DNA from: Notolepis coatsorum
Lineage: Eukaryota; Chordata; Actinopteri; Aulopiformes; Paralepididae
Direction: 5' to 3'
NCBI GenBank assembly: GCA_963971535.1
Contig: OZ020594.1
Location: 113,633,474-113,697,473, forward strand
DNA: 64,000 nucleotides
The notes under the pieces are model-generated. The model made no database searches, was not told where the DNA came from, and saw only the letters and a list, made by a program, of their open reading frames with translations. Position numbers and translations under genes: made by a program. Below are positions 35,006-46,073 of the stretch, one piece after another; the stretch's first letter is position 1; every line of letters starts with the position of its first letter.

Positions 35006-36297
35006 CAGTGGCGGCTGCTGGCGCTGGTGCCTTGTAGGTCGCAGTTCTCGTTAATAGGTCGAGTTGAAAATGTAATGCTCTGAGATGCTCTGGAGCAATC
35101 TCTCTCTGTCTCTCGGATCAATCAAATCAAATAATTAACACATGTATGTTGTCATTTTAAACAACTCACCATTCATTCATTATGCATCAGCAGCAGCTAA
35201 ATTAATGTTATAGTTCACAACACAGCAGCGCGTTTTGAATCGCTAGCCTATTAATTATCGTCTCAGCAAGCACAGTCAATACTTTCTTCCGTAGCCGCAT
35301 TTCGCGGAGACAGCTGTGTATAGCGAGAGAGAGAGAGCGAGAGAGCGAGAGAGAGAGAGAGAGAGAGAGACTCACTGTTTAGTTGAAACGTCCAGGGCAG
35401 GAGAGCTTGATAAACGTGTATAATCCACTGTTGATGTATATCCACTGTCCACTGTCTCCAGACTGCATCCGCCATAATAGCTTGTTAGCCAAGTGTTAGC
35501 TTGTTAGGCTGTGTTAGCACAACACAAGTACATTTCTTTGTCCATTTTTCCGCGTCGAACAGACTGCAAGCTACCTGGCGTTCTATCGCCATGCTCTAAG
35601 ACAAACTCTAACCTTAACCAACTTTGAAAGAGTGCCTAAGCTTAACCATCTAAAGAACTTGCAGTCACGGCACGCTCTGCTGCCTGCATTTCACAACAAC
35701 ACAACAACACAACTATCTCTCACCAACGGACCGGTGACCGGAATAAGCTAGAATTGGAACATTAGAAATTGGATTCGGCCAATCAGAGATCGTCTCTGTG
35801 AAATTCTGCTACGGAAAAAAATACTGGCGTCGGCCAATCAGAGAGCGTCTCCGCGAAATGCGGCTACAGAAATTCTTGACGCTACTGGCTAGACCGCTTC
35901 AAATCGCGCCCGGATTCCAACATAATAGTCATATTTCAACGCACAACGCGTTACGCACTGATTGGCTTCGACGGATACAGCGATCAAACCGTGACGCGCA
36001 CTCAGAGCGCTATTGCGTCTAGCCCGGGCCGAGAAATAATAAAAAAAAAAAAAGTGATGTCACTTCCTGTTCAAGAAAACGAGTATTTTTTTATTTTATA
36101 TAATAACATTATATTGTGCATTGGAAACACAAACATACTTAAAATGAGTAAATGTTATTAATTTTAAACATGTTTATATAATTTATAGGGCTATAAAACT
36201 AAAAACTAAAAAGTTTTATTTTCTTCTTCTCTCTGATTTAACAGCAGTCAGCAGGTGGGTCGGCGCCCTTGCGCCCCTAGTGGCAGAGCCGCCACTG
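35006..36297. mobile_element. Non-autonomous hAT element B (1292 bp) with perfect TSD
   Basis: Ends are CAGTGGCGGCT (35006) and AGCCGCCACTG (to 36297), flanked by the identical 8 bp CAATGGCA (34998-35005, 36298-36305). The interior has a GA tract (35323-35371), repeated GGCCAATCAGAGA words (35778, 35833) and a G/C-rich right end with GCCCTTGCGCCCCTAG. No transposase is seen. Its ends resemble those of elements A and C. Confidence 0.93.
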
Positions 36298-36305
36298 CAA
36301 TGGCA

Positions 36306-36473
36306 TGCACATTTCTCGATTCCGATAGGCTGAAACAGTGAAGTTAGACGTGGTTATTTCTTATAACACACGCTCGTGATCCCAGAACCCGCCCACAACC
36401 GAATTACAATCACTCCGCCAGTTCGACTTTCTCATAGGAAAAACCAAGATGGCGGACAATAATCTTTACGCAT
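36306..36473. other. Short unique segment between two hAT elements
   Basis: GC-balanced sequence with ACCAAGATGGCGGACAAT (about 36444), which looks like a start codon in good context. The frame ends after a few codons whether or not the hAT C insertion is removed, so no gene is called. Confidence 0.4.
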
Positions 36474-38148
36474 CAGTGGAGGTTTCTCTATGACAACACG
36501 TGAAATACAAATTCACTCATAATTCATAATTATTATTAATTTACATATACCTATATATATATATATTTTTTTTTTATTATTATTATTATAATTTTTTATT
36601 ATAAATGTTTTCCTCTGTAAAAAAAATGCCAGTGAATTTTTTTCTTCTTCAAAAATGGCCAAAATTGACAGCTCTGCGCAGGCCTGCACTGCAGTATTGC
36701 CTGCAGTAATTATTCGTGAAGAAAACTTCACAGGTGTGACCCATTGTTAATAAATAATAAATAACAGCGAATCAAAATAGGCTATTAATAGGCCTCTCCA
36801 TTGTGCATCGTTTGATGATATATATTTTTTTTATCTCAGTCGTTGTAAAACGAAAGCCTGCAGTGCTTAGCCTGGACGCAGCCGAAGTGTAGTAGTTCTA
36901 ACGTCACTCGGGAGACAAAAGCCAAACATCAATTTGATGCAACAAGCTGGCTCGCAATGCACTATTGTTTACATTTTCCATGGGATTAATGCAAGCGGCT
37001 CGAGTCGGACTCGTCACATGGAGAAGCTGCACTATTCAACGATATGGGTAGGTCGTGTCTTCTTGGCTTTAGAATGTCAGTTTGTGTAACGTTACTGTAA
37101 CCGAATTGAAACCGCATCATAACTCCTACATCGACCATGTCACTTTTCAAAAGGCATGAATGAATGAAAACTTTATTTAACAGATTGCAGAATGGGTACA
37201 ATATACAGTACGGCTCAATACACATAATTATTAAGGAGATGCAGACCAGATAAAGACTTTCGTCTTGTTTACATCAGGGTCCCCCATTTTCAATTCATAG
37301 TGAAATGTATCTTGTGTTATTAGGAGCCCTGCTAAAGTTGGTAGCTAACGTTATATTGATAATGTTTCAATATTATCAGGTTGATATTATTAGGTTGATA
37401 ATGGTGTCAGTGTTTCAGATAGCAATGTGGAGATATTTGTTAACTAGTAGAGCTTTGGTTGAGAGAGATTACAGTGCTGTCTCTTAAAACTCATAAACAA
37501 GTATTGAGCAAGACGAGTTAGTCTGTTGTGTTGTGCGTATTGTATGGGAGGGATAATGATGACTGTGTGTAACTAGGAGGGATATGAGGACTGTGTGTAT
37601 GTGGCACTGAATTGATGTAAACAAGACGAAAGTCTTTCTCTGGTCTGCATCCCCTTACCAATTGTGTGTATTGAGCCGTACTGTATTGTACCCATTCTGC
37701 AATCTGTTAAATAAAGTTTTCATTCATCATTCATTCATTCATTCATTCATTCATTCATTCATTCATTCATTCATTCATTCATTCATTCATTCATTCATTC
37801 ATTCATTCATTCATTCATTCATTGTCCTTGTGTTACATAAAACCCATCTGTGGCCTTGTGCAGAGGAAGGTGGTAAATACATGTTATTCCAATGTACAGT
37901 TTTGCATACCATTGACTCTAAGAATGGTCTGTGTTATTGAAATCGTCACAGCAATATAGTTTGTTTATACTTCAGAAGTATGATATTTAAACATGGTCCC
38001 CAAAATGAATGGAAGCGAATGAGGAGCCTGACACCTGGGAGGAATGGGGGTGTTGCAGCGTTGGGGATGTTTAAAAAATATAATTTAATATATAATATAA
38101 TATAATAATTTGTGCTTCACCTAAAAATTTGGTCAGCAGCCTCCACTG
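36474..38148. mobile_element. Non-autonomous hAT element C (1675 bp) with perfect TSD and nested repeats
   Basis: Ends are CAGTGGAGG (36474) and CCTCCACTG (to 38148), flanked by the identical 8 bp TTACGCAT (36466-36473, 38149-38156). It is an inverted relative of element A (AAATGTTTTCCTCTG near 36604; TTTGTGCTTCACC near 38110). It is longer because a head-to-head pair of DR1 repeats and an (ATTC)n tract (about 37170-37822) lie inside. Confidence 0.93.
37170..37822. repeat. Head-to-head DR1 pair with (ATTC)n tail
   Basis: 37180-37300 (minus) and 37612-37722 (plus) are inverted DR1 copies separated by about 310 bp, so the block can fold back with arms of about 100 bp. The plus copy runs into AATAAAGTTTTC and a pure (ATTC)n tract (37725-37822); the minus copy carries a short AATG-like tail at 37150-37175. 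Confidence 0.9.
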
Positions 38149-38425
38149 TTACGCATGGATGTGTTGAAAGCGTCATAACGACTAATTCAAAAACTATTCT
38201 GTCACGGCGAATGTGTTAGTTTCTTACACAATGTCGGATTATGTAATTGGTGGGTCATGAGTAATTGTGGAACAAAATATAAATCGCGGGAAGTCTGTTG
38301 TTAGATGCCATTCGTCAAAAAGACATGCATTTCACTGTTAATACAATTTTCAAGCAATCAATCAATCAAACCAATAACACACGCTCACACGGAGGTGCGC
38401 TGTTGTAAGTGAGCGTGGGTTATTG

Positions 38426-38662
38426 AATTGATTGATTGAAAATGTAATTAATGTCCGCCTTGTTTCAAACTGGTTAGGCTTAGGCCCTCTTTCGAAGTCG
38501 GTTATGCTTAGAGTTTATCTTTAGAGCAGGGCGATAGACCACCAGCCCTGATTCCAAACTCTAAGCATAAGCAACTTCAAAAGAGGGCGACTTCGAAAGA
38601 GGGCCTAAGCCTAACCAGTTTGAAACAAGGTGGACATCAATACAATTTTCAATCAATCAATC
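38426..38662. repeat. Fold-back repeat, arms about 90 bp
   Basis: GATTGATTGAAAATGTAATT through CTTAGAGTTT (38430-38514) is the near-complement of 38554-38660, including CAAACTGGTTAGGCTTAGGC against GCCTAAGCCTAACCAGTTTG. Related words occur at 35605-35660. It is probably a fold-back MITE or two opposed copies of a small repeat. Confidence 0.85.
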
Positions 38663-38665
38663 AAT

Positions 38666-39918
38666 CCTGTCATCCTGTATCTCTCAATGTCTCTGAAAAT
38701 ATTGTTATTTTTTGTTGTTTTTTTTGTTTCTGTTTTCCTGATGTGTTTGTTTACATATGTAGGCACCTCTACCACTTTATCCTACACATTTACCGTAGGC
38801 ATATATAGGCACCCACACAGGGCACGAAATTAACTTTTTGACTCACCGGCCAGTGGCGGGTAGATGGGAAAATTCTACCCGCCAAGCATATTTCTTACCG
38901 GCCAAAAAAAATTCGCATTTTTGTGTCACATTATAAATTATTTTCAGTACATTTCAAGTAGATAAGCTATTACGTTGAAGAATAGACACTTAAAGAGGCC
39001 AGAGTTAAATTTGTACTCTCTCTCTCTCTCTGAAGTGACTTCTCGCTATCTGCAAACAGCTCCACTGTCTGTGTGTATACTTAGTAGCCTCCAGATGCAG
39101 CCAGGATTCTCTGGCGCTGCAGCTGGACCCTATTGGTATACTGTGCGTTGGTCAAATCACATTCAGCATGCCCTCAGCTTGAATACGCATCGAATCAATG
39201 TTATAAGACATTGATATCAGGAGCTATCTGTAGCTACTGCTAGCCGGCTAGATAACGTTAAGACAACGCCTCAGTGAACTATTTAGTTTACTGGGACATA
39301 TAGAGCTAACGTGAGCTAACGAGCGAACGGAGGTATTATGTACTCGACTATTGCTGGAGCATTTGTTGATATCAGCAGCTATCAGTAGCTAGCCAGCTAG
39401 ATACCGTTAGACAATGCCTTGTCATGTATTAAACTAAAAGTGAATAGTTGACTGGGTCATTGTTTAAACAGTAACGTTAGCTCACGGAGGTCCGCACTAG
39501 ACTAGAGCAGACTGCCTCTGTGTTGATATGAGCAGAAGCACGGACTGGGGCGGATACGACTCGTTGCCACGGGTTTTTTCAAAATAAGAGTATCATATGA
39601 ACCGAATGTTGCTAACTGCCGGAGCCATCGATATTATGACTGGAGCTGCGCTTGGGGCGGAAATGAGACCCGCACAGGATTTTCAAAATAAGAGTATCGA
39701 TATGAACTACACGCCAGGTGGCGGGCAGACCTCTCAGTGTCACTCGCCAAACATAAAATCTGCCCGCCATTGGCGGGTGGCGGGCTCTAATTTCGTGCCC
39801 TGCATGACCCACATATAGTTGTCATTATTGTTGCTGTTATTACTGTCCTGTTGTCATTGTCATTTGTGTATGTTTTGAATAATGGAAAATCTAAATAAAA
39901 TATTCAAAACAAAAAAAA
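38666..39918 (+). mobile_element. LINE 3' UTR (L1/Tx1-like tail), split by a hAT element
   Basis: T-rich sequence from 38666 to 38817 resumes at 39803 and ends AATAATGGAAAATCTAAATA AAATATTCAAAAC with an A8 tail at about 39918. No coding part. The split is the insertion listed next. Confidence 0.55.
38818..39802. mobile_element. hAT-like element D (985 bp), TIR CAGGGCACGAAATTA
   Basis: Exact 15-bp inverted ends, CAGGGCACGAAATTA (38818-38832) and TAATTTCGTGCCCTG (39788-39802). Subterminal GGCCAGTGGCGGGTAG and CCATTGGCGGGTGGCGGGC are also inverted. The left flank is CACCCACA; on the right ACCCACA follows after four extra bases, so the duplication is imperfect. The interior has no transposase; CTAGCTAGC-like words and GATATCAG(C/G)AGCTATC are duplicated inside (39214, 39370). 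Confidence 0.8.
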
Positions 39919-40085
39919 ACTGCCACGGCTGTGTCAGGATGTTGAATAACTCAAGAGTCTTTGACTGATGTACTATTAGCTGAAGGCATGCCACATCTAA
40001 CAGATGTGTGGTATGGTATGACTACTACGATACTGTCTTTACACCTGTATCACTGTACATGTACTACAACTCTGTACATACATGT

Positions 40086-40298
40086 GATTAGCACTACACT
40101 CAGTAGAACTAATTTGTATAATCTCATTAGATTTAGTAGTTTTGCTATTTGTATTGTTTTGTTGTACGCACTTTGTATAGATATAATATATGTTGTGTAT
40201 TATGATTAGCACTACACTCAGTAGAACTAATTTGTATATTCTCATTAGACCTAGTAGTTTTGCTATTTGTATTGTTTTGTTGTACGCACTTTGTATAG
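40086..40298. repeat. Tandem duplication, period about 117 bp
   Basis: GATTAGCACTACACTCAGTA through CACTTTGTATAGAT occurs at 40086-40182 and 40204-40299 with three or four differences. Confidence 0.92.
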
Positions 40299-40299
40299 A

Positions 40300-40599
40300 T
40301 AGCGATCTGGCCAAGCAAGGCAGCAGAAAGTTTCAACATAAAAAAGAACATCACAATAAAATACAGATAAAACATTCTCAGCAAGATCCAATTTCAGACA
40401 AGTTATCAAACACAGTTGCACTGTCCGAGGGAACTGAATTCGTAGGTTTTTAAGATGGCTTTGAATTCTCCGAGGGTGACCAGTCCTGGCAAATGTAGGT
40501 CCTCCTGTATCTTGTTCCAGGATGAAGGAGAAGCATATTTAAAAGCCTTTTTTCCCAATTCAGTTCTCATATAGGGAACATCCAGTTTCAGAGCATCTT
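40300..40599 (-). pseudogene. LINE ORF C-terminus (L2/Rex-like), downstream half of a split copy
   Basis: Minus 40599-40406 encodes LKLDVPYMRTELGKKAFKYA, then SPSSWNKIQEDLHLPGLVTLGEFKAILK and a stop: the standard C-terminus of L2/Rex-like LINEs. The upstream half of the same frame is at 47325-47118, across the gypsy element. 40300-40405 is its short 3' UTR. Confidence 0.85.
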
Positions 40600-41661
40600 T
40601 GTTATGGTTTGACACCGACCCCAAACGCAACGACACAAGAGAGTAGGATTCAGAGTTGCCAAAAACAAGGGCTTGTTTATTAAGACTAAATAAACAGCAC
40701 AGACTGGGAAGAGTTCAAACAAAGACTGGAATACAAGCAAGGATGAATGTTGCTGCTCTGCAGCTTCTCCCGGGATGGTAGTCAGGGGAAGCAGACGCTG
40801 ACGTCAGAGCCGCTCTGCAGACTTCTCTCGGCAGAATCTCCGAGGTGGTTGCGGGACCGAGAGAGAGAGAGGGAGCGAGTTAACTCAGAGTGCAGGTGGA
40901 ACAGAGCAGGTGAACAGGAGAGGTGACTTGTACCCGAAAACAGAGTTATCCAAGTGACTGAATCTTCGGTGTAAATACACACTGTGAGTAACGTTCCAAA
41001 CACAATCCCAAGTGATAGATATCTTCGGTGCAAAATAAACACTGTGAGCGAAGTCCCAAAATACAAATCCAATGTGATTATATCTTCGGTGTGTAAACAC
41101 ACAGTGGGAGATGTTAGGCCAAAATATTATCCCAACGAAACAATCCAAAAAAGGCTAAACGCTGGGTGAGTGACTGTCTGATAAAAAGCTGGAAATCTTC
41201 AGTGTTATATAAACACACGAAAAACGGAATTGGATCAAAGACAGTCATAAAAAACTCACCCAGGCGTTGTACGTAAAGAGCGTTGGAACAGAATGGAGCG
41301 AGCGCGTCGCCTCGGGGAAAGGGTGTCCAAGAGGAATGCTTCTTGAATATCCTGGAGGCAAAGCACAGGGAAACAACAGCAGGCAGCAGGAACGGCGAAT
41401 GCAACAGAAATATCAAAACGATCCAACAAAACTTGAATGGGGAAACGGGGTATAAATAATACGGGAATGCTTAATTGACAAGCAGTGACAGCTGAGGGAT
41501 GTGATTGATAAGCGTGTGGACGGGGGAGAACCAATCAACGACGTCTCTGGGAAGAAGCGTGTGAATAGGGGAATGAAATGATTAACAGAAAACAAATGGA
41601 AAAGAGCGAGTAGGCTTAAAGGAACAGAGCGAGTAAGTGAGCAAAGGACAAAAACCTCACA
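40600..41661 (-). repeat. Gypsy 3' LTR (minus-strand sense)
   Basis: Direct repeat of 46074-47112 with few substitutions plus 23 bp (about 41197-41219) missing from the other copy. Minus-strand AATAAAC near 40680 is a polyadenylation signal. Confidence 0.93.
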
Positions 41662-42109
41662 GTACCCCCCCCTCCACGGGAGCCACCCGGCGACCAGGCC
41701 GACCCGGCTCGTCAGGATGGGCACGATGGAAGTCAGTGATCAAGCCGGGATCCACGATGAGCTGCCGGGAGACCCAGCTACGCTCCTCAGGGCCGTAACC
41801 CTCCCAGTCCACCAGGTATTGGAACCCCCGGCCCCGCCGACGAACGCCCATCAACCGGCGGACCTGCCACTGGGGGTGACCATCCACCAACACGGGAGGC
41901 GGAGGATCAGGAGCTGGAGGCATAAGGGGACTGAGGGAGACGGGCTTAACCCGGGAGACATGGAACACAGGGTGAATGTGCATGGACGCAGGAAGTTTCA
42001 GGCGCAGGGCCGCCGGACTGAGTACCTTCAGGACCTCGAAAGGTCCGACGAAACGGGGGTTGAGCTTCTTGGCCAGGACCGAAGCGGGAGGTCCCTTGCG
42101 GAGAGCCAC
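41662..42109 (-). pseudogene. Gypsy pol C-terminus with chromodomain
   Basis: Reading minus, [16 protein letters not shown] (the GPF box after integrase) leads to [11 protein letters not shown], then a chromodomain [21 protein letters not shown] followed by [11 protein letters not shown]. It ends in GGVL and a stop inside the polypurine tract. The frame differs from the integrase frame upstream by one base near 42085. Chromodomains of chromoviruses guide integration to modified histones. Confidence 0.85.
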
Positions 42110-42712
42110 ACCCTCTGCCCAGGGAGGTAAGTCGGTGCAGGAACCCGGCGCCGGTCGGCACCACGACAGGCGCGCTCAGATGTCCGGAGCAGCGCGGTCC
42201 TGGTGATCTCCCAAACTCGTCGGCAGCGGTCGAGGTGGTCCTGCACGGAGGGAACTGCCACTTCCGCCTCCTGTGCGGGGAAAAGAGGGGGTTGGTAGCC
42301 CAGGGAAACCTCAAATGGTGAGAGGCCGGTGGCGGAACTGACCATTGAATTGATGGAGTATTCAACCCAGGGAAGGAAACGGCTCCAGGATGCCGGTCTC
42401 TCGGCTGCCACACACCGAAGAGCAGACTCCACGCTCTGGTTCATCCTCTCCGTCTGTCCGTTAGTCTGGGGATGATAACCAGAGGAAAGACTGACCGTCG
42501 CCCCCAATCCCTTGCAAAAGGCCCGCCATACCTGGGAGGTGAACTGGGGCCCCCGGTCAGAGACGATGTCCTGGGGAAACCCATGAAGGCGGAACACGTG
42601 GTGAGTCAGGAGGTCCGCCGTCTCGGCCGCCGAGGGAAGCTTGGAAAGGGCCAGGAGGTGAACCCCCTTGTTGAATCGATCCACCACGGTTAGAAGGCAA
42701 TGTTCCCCTGAG
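42085..42712 (-). pseudogene. Gypsy integrase core, frame-shifted from pol
   Basis: Minus-strand frame with [17 protein letters not shown], then [14 protein letters not shown] (second catalytic Asp) and [14 protein letters not shown] (catalytic Glu), typical of a gypsy integrase core. The first Asp (LDFVTGLP) is in the preceding frame. The break is a one-base shift near 42710, where the upstream frame reaches a TAA. Confidence 0.88.
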
Positions 42713-44990
42713 AGGAGGGAAGACCTGTGACGAAGTCTAGCGCCACATGTGACCAGGGACGGCTTGGAACGGGAAGTGGCTGTAAGAGCCCGGAGGGTGC
42801 CTGGTGTGAGGCCTTGCTGCGGGCACAGACCGCGCAGGCCAATACGAACTCCTTGACGTCGTTCCGCATGGTGGGCCACCAGAAACGACAAGCCAGGAAG
42901 GAGAACGTGCGATGGACGCCAGGGTGGCAGGCGAACCGGCTGGTATGGCCCCAAAGCAGCACCCGGGACCGGACAGAGTCGGGGACGAAGAGACGATGAA
43001 TCGGAACGTTGCTTGGAGCACGCTGGAAGCGTAGGGCACGTCTAACCACACCCTCGATGCCCAAGGTGATGGCTCCAACCACTCGGGCCTCCGGGAGGAT
43101 GGGAGTAGGGTCCTCAGAGGGTGGAGCCCCCTTGGAGTGTAACCGGGACAGGGAGTCGGCCTTCGTGTTGCGGGAACCGGGGCGGAAGGTCAGCGAGAAG
43201 TCGAACCGACTGAGGAAACTGGCCCATCTCGCCTGCCGACCGTTGAGGCGCCTGGAAGCGCGGATGAACGTCAGGTTCTTGTGGTCCGTCCAGATGGTAA
43301 AAGGCTCCTCGGCCCCCTCTAGCCAATGACGCCACTCCTCCAACGCAGCCACGACCGCCAGCAGCTCCCGATTGCCGGTGTCGTAGTTCCTCTCGGCAGG
43401 GAGGAAACAACGCAAGTAGAAGGCGCAAGGATGTACCTTCTGGTCCGAAAGAGAACGTTGGGATAGGACAGCGCCCAGTCCTGTATCCGAGGCGTTCACC
43501 TCCACAATGAACTGTCTCTTGGGGTCAGGGTGGAGCAGGATAGGGGCGGAAGTGAACCTCTTCTTGAGGGAGCGGAACGCAGCACATGCCGCTGGGGACC
43601 AGTCGAACGGCAGAGCGGGGGAGGTCAGCTTGGTAAGTGGCTCCGCCACTTGACTGTAGTTCCGGATGAACCTTCGGTAGAAGTTGGCGAACGCGAGGAA
43701 ACTCTGTAACTCCTTCCGAGTGGTGGGTTCAGGCCAATCCTCCACAGCTTGGATCTTGCGAGGATCCGCTCGGGTCAAGCCCTTCTCAACGATGAAGCCC
43801 AGGTAGTCAACGGAGTCGGAGTGGAAACGGCACTTCTCCGCCTTGACGAAGAGCCGATTGTGGAGGAGGCGCTCCAGCACACGGCGGACATGCTGGATGT
43901 GTTCCTCGAGGGTCCTGGAGAAGATGAGGATGTCGTCCAGGTACACCACCACGAACACCTCCAGCATGTCACGAAGGACGTCGTTCATGAGTGCCTGGAA
44001 TACCGCCGGGGCGTTGGTGAGGCCGAACGGCATCACTAGGTACTCGTAGTGGCCCCTGGGGGTCTTGAAGGCGGTCTTCCATTCATCGCCCTCACGGATA
44101 CGGACAAGATGGTAGGCACTCCGGAGGTCCAGCTTGGTGATGACGGAGGCCTGGGTCAGTGGCTCGAAGGTGGAGTTCATGAGAGGTAGAGGGTACTTGT
44201 TCTTGATGGTGATCTCGTTGAGCTGGCGATAGTCGATGCAGGGTCGCAGGTCCCCATCCTTCTTACCAACAAAGAAGAAACCGGCCGCCACCGGGGAGGA
44301 GGAAGGCCGAATGAGTCCTGCTTCCAATGACTCAGAGATGTAGAGATCCATCGCCTTCTTCTCCGGAACGGTCAGACTGTAGAGGCGGCTGCCGGGAAGG
44401 GGAGCCCCTTGGCGGAGGTCGATGGCGCAGTCATAGGGGCGGTGAGGTGGAAGGGCCTGAGCCCTGGATTTACTGAAAACCTCCAAGAGGTCGTGGTACT
44501 CGGGAGGTATGGACGAGAGGTCCGGAGGCGACTCACCAGCGGGCCTCCGGGGCGGGGGACAGGACGCCGCCTGCAGACACAGGGCGTGACAGGAGGAGCT
44601 CCAGCCCTTGATGGTACCGGAGGACCAGGCGATGTGGGGCTCGTGCAGCGCGAGCCAGGGCCTACCCAGGACCACCGGGACAAGGGGGGATTGGGTGATG
44701 AGGAACTGGATTCTCTCGACGTGGTTCCCAGCGATGGTCAGCACGACTGGGCCGGTGCGTTGAGAGATGTCGGCCAGGCGGTGTTGGTCCAACGAAAACA
44801 TCTCCAAGGGCCTCACAAGGTCCTCAAGTGGAATGTTGGCTCGGGTAGCAAACTCGAAGTCGAGGAAATTCTCGTCTGCCCCAGAGTCGATGAGGGCCTC
44901 CACCGTGGCTCGTTGGTCCCCCCAGGCCAGGGTGACGCTCATCAGATGGTCAGGTGGTGCGCGGCTCTGGGAATGGGAAAAACGGCTCAC
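42690..44990 (-). CDS. Gypsy pol, 766 codons: protease, RT, RNase H, integrase zinc finger
   Basis: Minus-strand frame overlapping the gag end by 4 bp, as in Sushi-type elements where Pol is made by frameshifting. Protease: [11 protein letters not shown] (Asp at about 35). [28 protein letters not shown], and YLDDILIF (350-357). RNase [17 protein letters not shown] at about 495, with Asn where the catalytic Asp of VDAS is expected, then [10 protein letters not shown]. Integrase finger: H682, H689, C719, C722. The frame ends by frameshift inside the integrase core. The N for D change would weaken RNase H. The Met start is simply the first in frame. Confidence 0.93.
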   Translation of the reverse strand: MSRFSHSQSRAPPDHLMSVTLAWGDQRATVEALIDSGADENFLDFEFATRANIPLEDLVRPLEMFSLDQHRLADISQRTGPVVLTIAGNHVERIQFLITQSPLVPVVLGRPWLALHEPHIAWSSGTIKGWSSSCHALCLQAASCPPPRRPAGESPPDLSSIPPEYHDLLEVFSKSRAQALPPHRPYDCAIDLRQGAPLPGSRLYSLTVPEKKAMDLYISESLEAGLIRPSSSPVAAGFFFVGKKDGDLRPCIDYRQLNEITIKNKYPLPLMNSTFEPLTQASVITKLDLRSAYHLVRIREGDEWKTAFKTPRGHYEYLVMPFGLTNAPAVFQALMNDVLRDMLEVFVVVYLDDILIFSRTLEEHIQHVRRVLERLLHNRLFVKAEKCRFHSDSVDYLGFIVEKGLTRADPRKIQAVEDWPEPTTRKELQSFLAFANFYRRFIRNYSQVAEPLTKLTSPALPFDWSPAACAAFRSLKKRFTSAPILLHPDPKRQFIVEVNASDTGLGAVLSQRSLSDQKVHPCAFYLRCFLPAERNYDTGNRELLAVVAALEEWRHWLEGAEEPFTIWTDHKNLTFIRASRRLNGRQARWASFLSRFDFSLTFRPGSRNTKADSLSRLHSKGAPPSEDPTPILPEARVVGAITLGIEGVVRRALRFQRAPSNVPIHRLFVPDSVRSRVLLWGHTSRFACHPGVHRTFSFLACRFWWPTMRNDVKEFVLACAVCARSKASHQAPSGLLQPLPVPSRPWSHVALDFVTGLPSSQGNIAF

Positions 44991-46057
44991 CAGGATTTCC
45001 CGGGGTCTCGGCGAGCCTGATCTTTTGGCCGGGTGGGGCAGTCGGCGATTCGGTGTCCCTCCCTTCCGCAGTAGAGGCAGAGACCGGACCTGAGCCTTGC
45101 CTCACGCTCCGCCTGGCTCAGATGAGAGCGTCCCAGCTGCATGGGTTCCTCCTCGCGAACCGAACGGGAGGACCCGCTACCACCAGTTGTGTTGAGGACA
45201 GGGCGTCCAGGAGTGACGTCATGCGTCCGGGGAATCCGGGGTACCTCAGGAGGTAACAGTCGGGTCCTCTCGCGCCTTCTCTCCTGGAGGCGTCCGTCGA
45301 TGCGGATGACGAGGCTAAACAGGTCCTCGAGGGAGTCGGGCACCTCCCGGGTAGCGAGCTGGTCCCGGACTGCGTCACTGAGCCCCCTCAAGAAGGTTAG
45401 GCGAAGTGCAGGGTCGTTCCATCCACTCTCCACCGCCGCCAGTCGAAACTCCAGGACGTAGTCAATTACCCTGCCGCTCCCCTGTCGGAAGGTCCCCAAC
45501 CGGGCTCCAGGGTCCAGACCTCGGGCTGGATGGTGGAACACTCTGCGGAGTTCCGCCACGAAGTCTGGATAGGAGAAAACAAAATCTGCATCCATTGCCC
45601 AGGAGGAAGTGACCCACTGGGCAGCATGGCCTGAAAGCAAGTTCGTCATATAGGCCACTTGGGACCCTCTAGCAGTAAAGCGGCTTGGTTGATGAGGGAA
45701 AACCAACTCACATTGCATGATGAATGTGGCACACTCCTCGGGATTGCCGTCGAACAGCCGTGGGACGGAGAGACGGGGTTCCCGAGGTGCGGGATCTGCT
45801 GGCGCTGCGGGGAATGCTCCTGAAGGATGTGAGGGAAGTAAAGCATTAACGGTGTCGCTCAGCGAGTGAAGCTGAACGAGAATACCAGATTGTTGTCCCG
45901 CCAGAGCGGCCAGTGACCCTTGAATAGGCAGGACCTGTTCCCTGAGATCCTGCACCGCAGCCGCAGCCCTCTCTAGTTGGTGGCTGTGATCCTTGGTCAA
46001 CTCGACTTGAATAGCAAGTGCGGTTCTGACCCTCTCTGTGTCGGCTGGGGTCGTCAT
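44987..46057 (-). CDS. Gypsy gag, 356 aa
   Basis: Intact minus-strand frame starting [10 protein letters not shown]. Residues about 15-75 form a predicted coiled coil ([15 protein letters not shown]). Residues 95-250 are a Ty3/Sushi capsid ([47 protein letters not shown]). A CCHC zinc knuckle [14 protein letters not shown] lies at 327-340. The same gag family was domesticated in mammals as PEG10/RTL genes. It assembles particles that package element RNA. It ends 4 bp inside pol. Confidence 0.94.
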   Translation of the reverse strand: MTTPADTERVRTALAIQVELTKDHSHQLERAAAAVQDLREQVLPIQGSLAALAGQQSGILVQLHSLSDTVNALLPSHPSGAFPAAPADPAPREPRLSVPRLFDGNPEECATFIMQCELVFPHQPSRFTARGSQVAYMTNLLSGHAAQWVTSSWAMDADFVFSYPDFVAELRRVFHHPARGLDPGARLGTFRQGSGRVIDYVLEFRLAAVESGWNDPALRLTFLRGLSDAVRDQLATREVPDSLEDLFSLVIRIDGRLQERRRERTRLLPPEVPRIPRTHDVTPGRPVLNTTGGSGSSRSVREEEPMQLGRSHLSQAEREARLRSGLCLYCGREGHRIADCPTRPKDQARRDPGKSW

Positions 46058-46073
46058 TTTGGTTGGATCGTAA

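Noticed and set aside
36444-36500. Start of a gene at AAGATGGCGGACAAT, interrupted by hAT element C
   Set aside because: The frame stops within about a dozen codons with or without the insertion, and no splice donor is convincing.
43749-45461. Plus-strand frames up to 203 codons
   Set aside because: Antisense of gypsy gag and pol.
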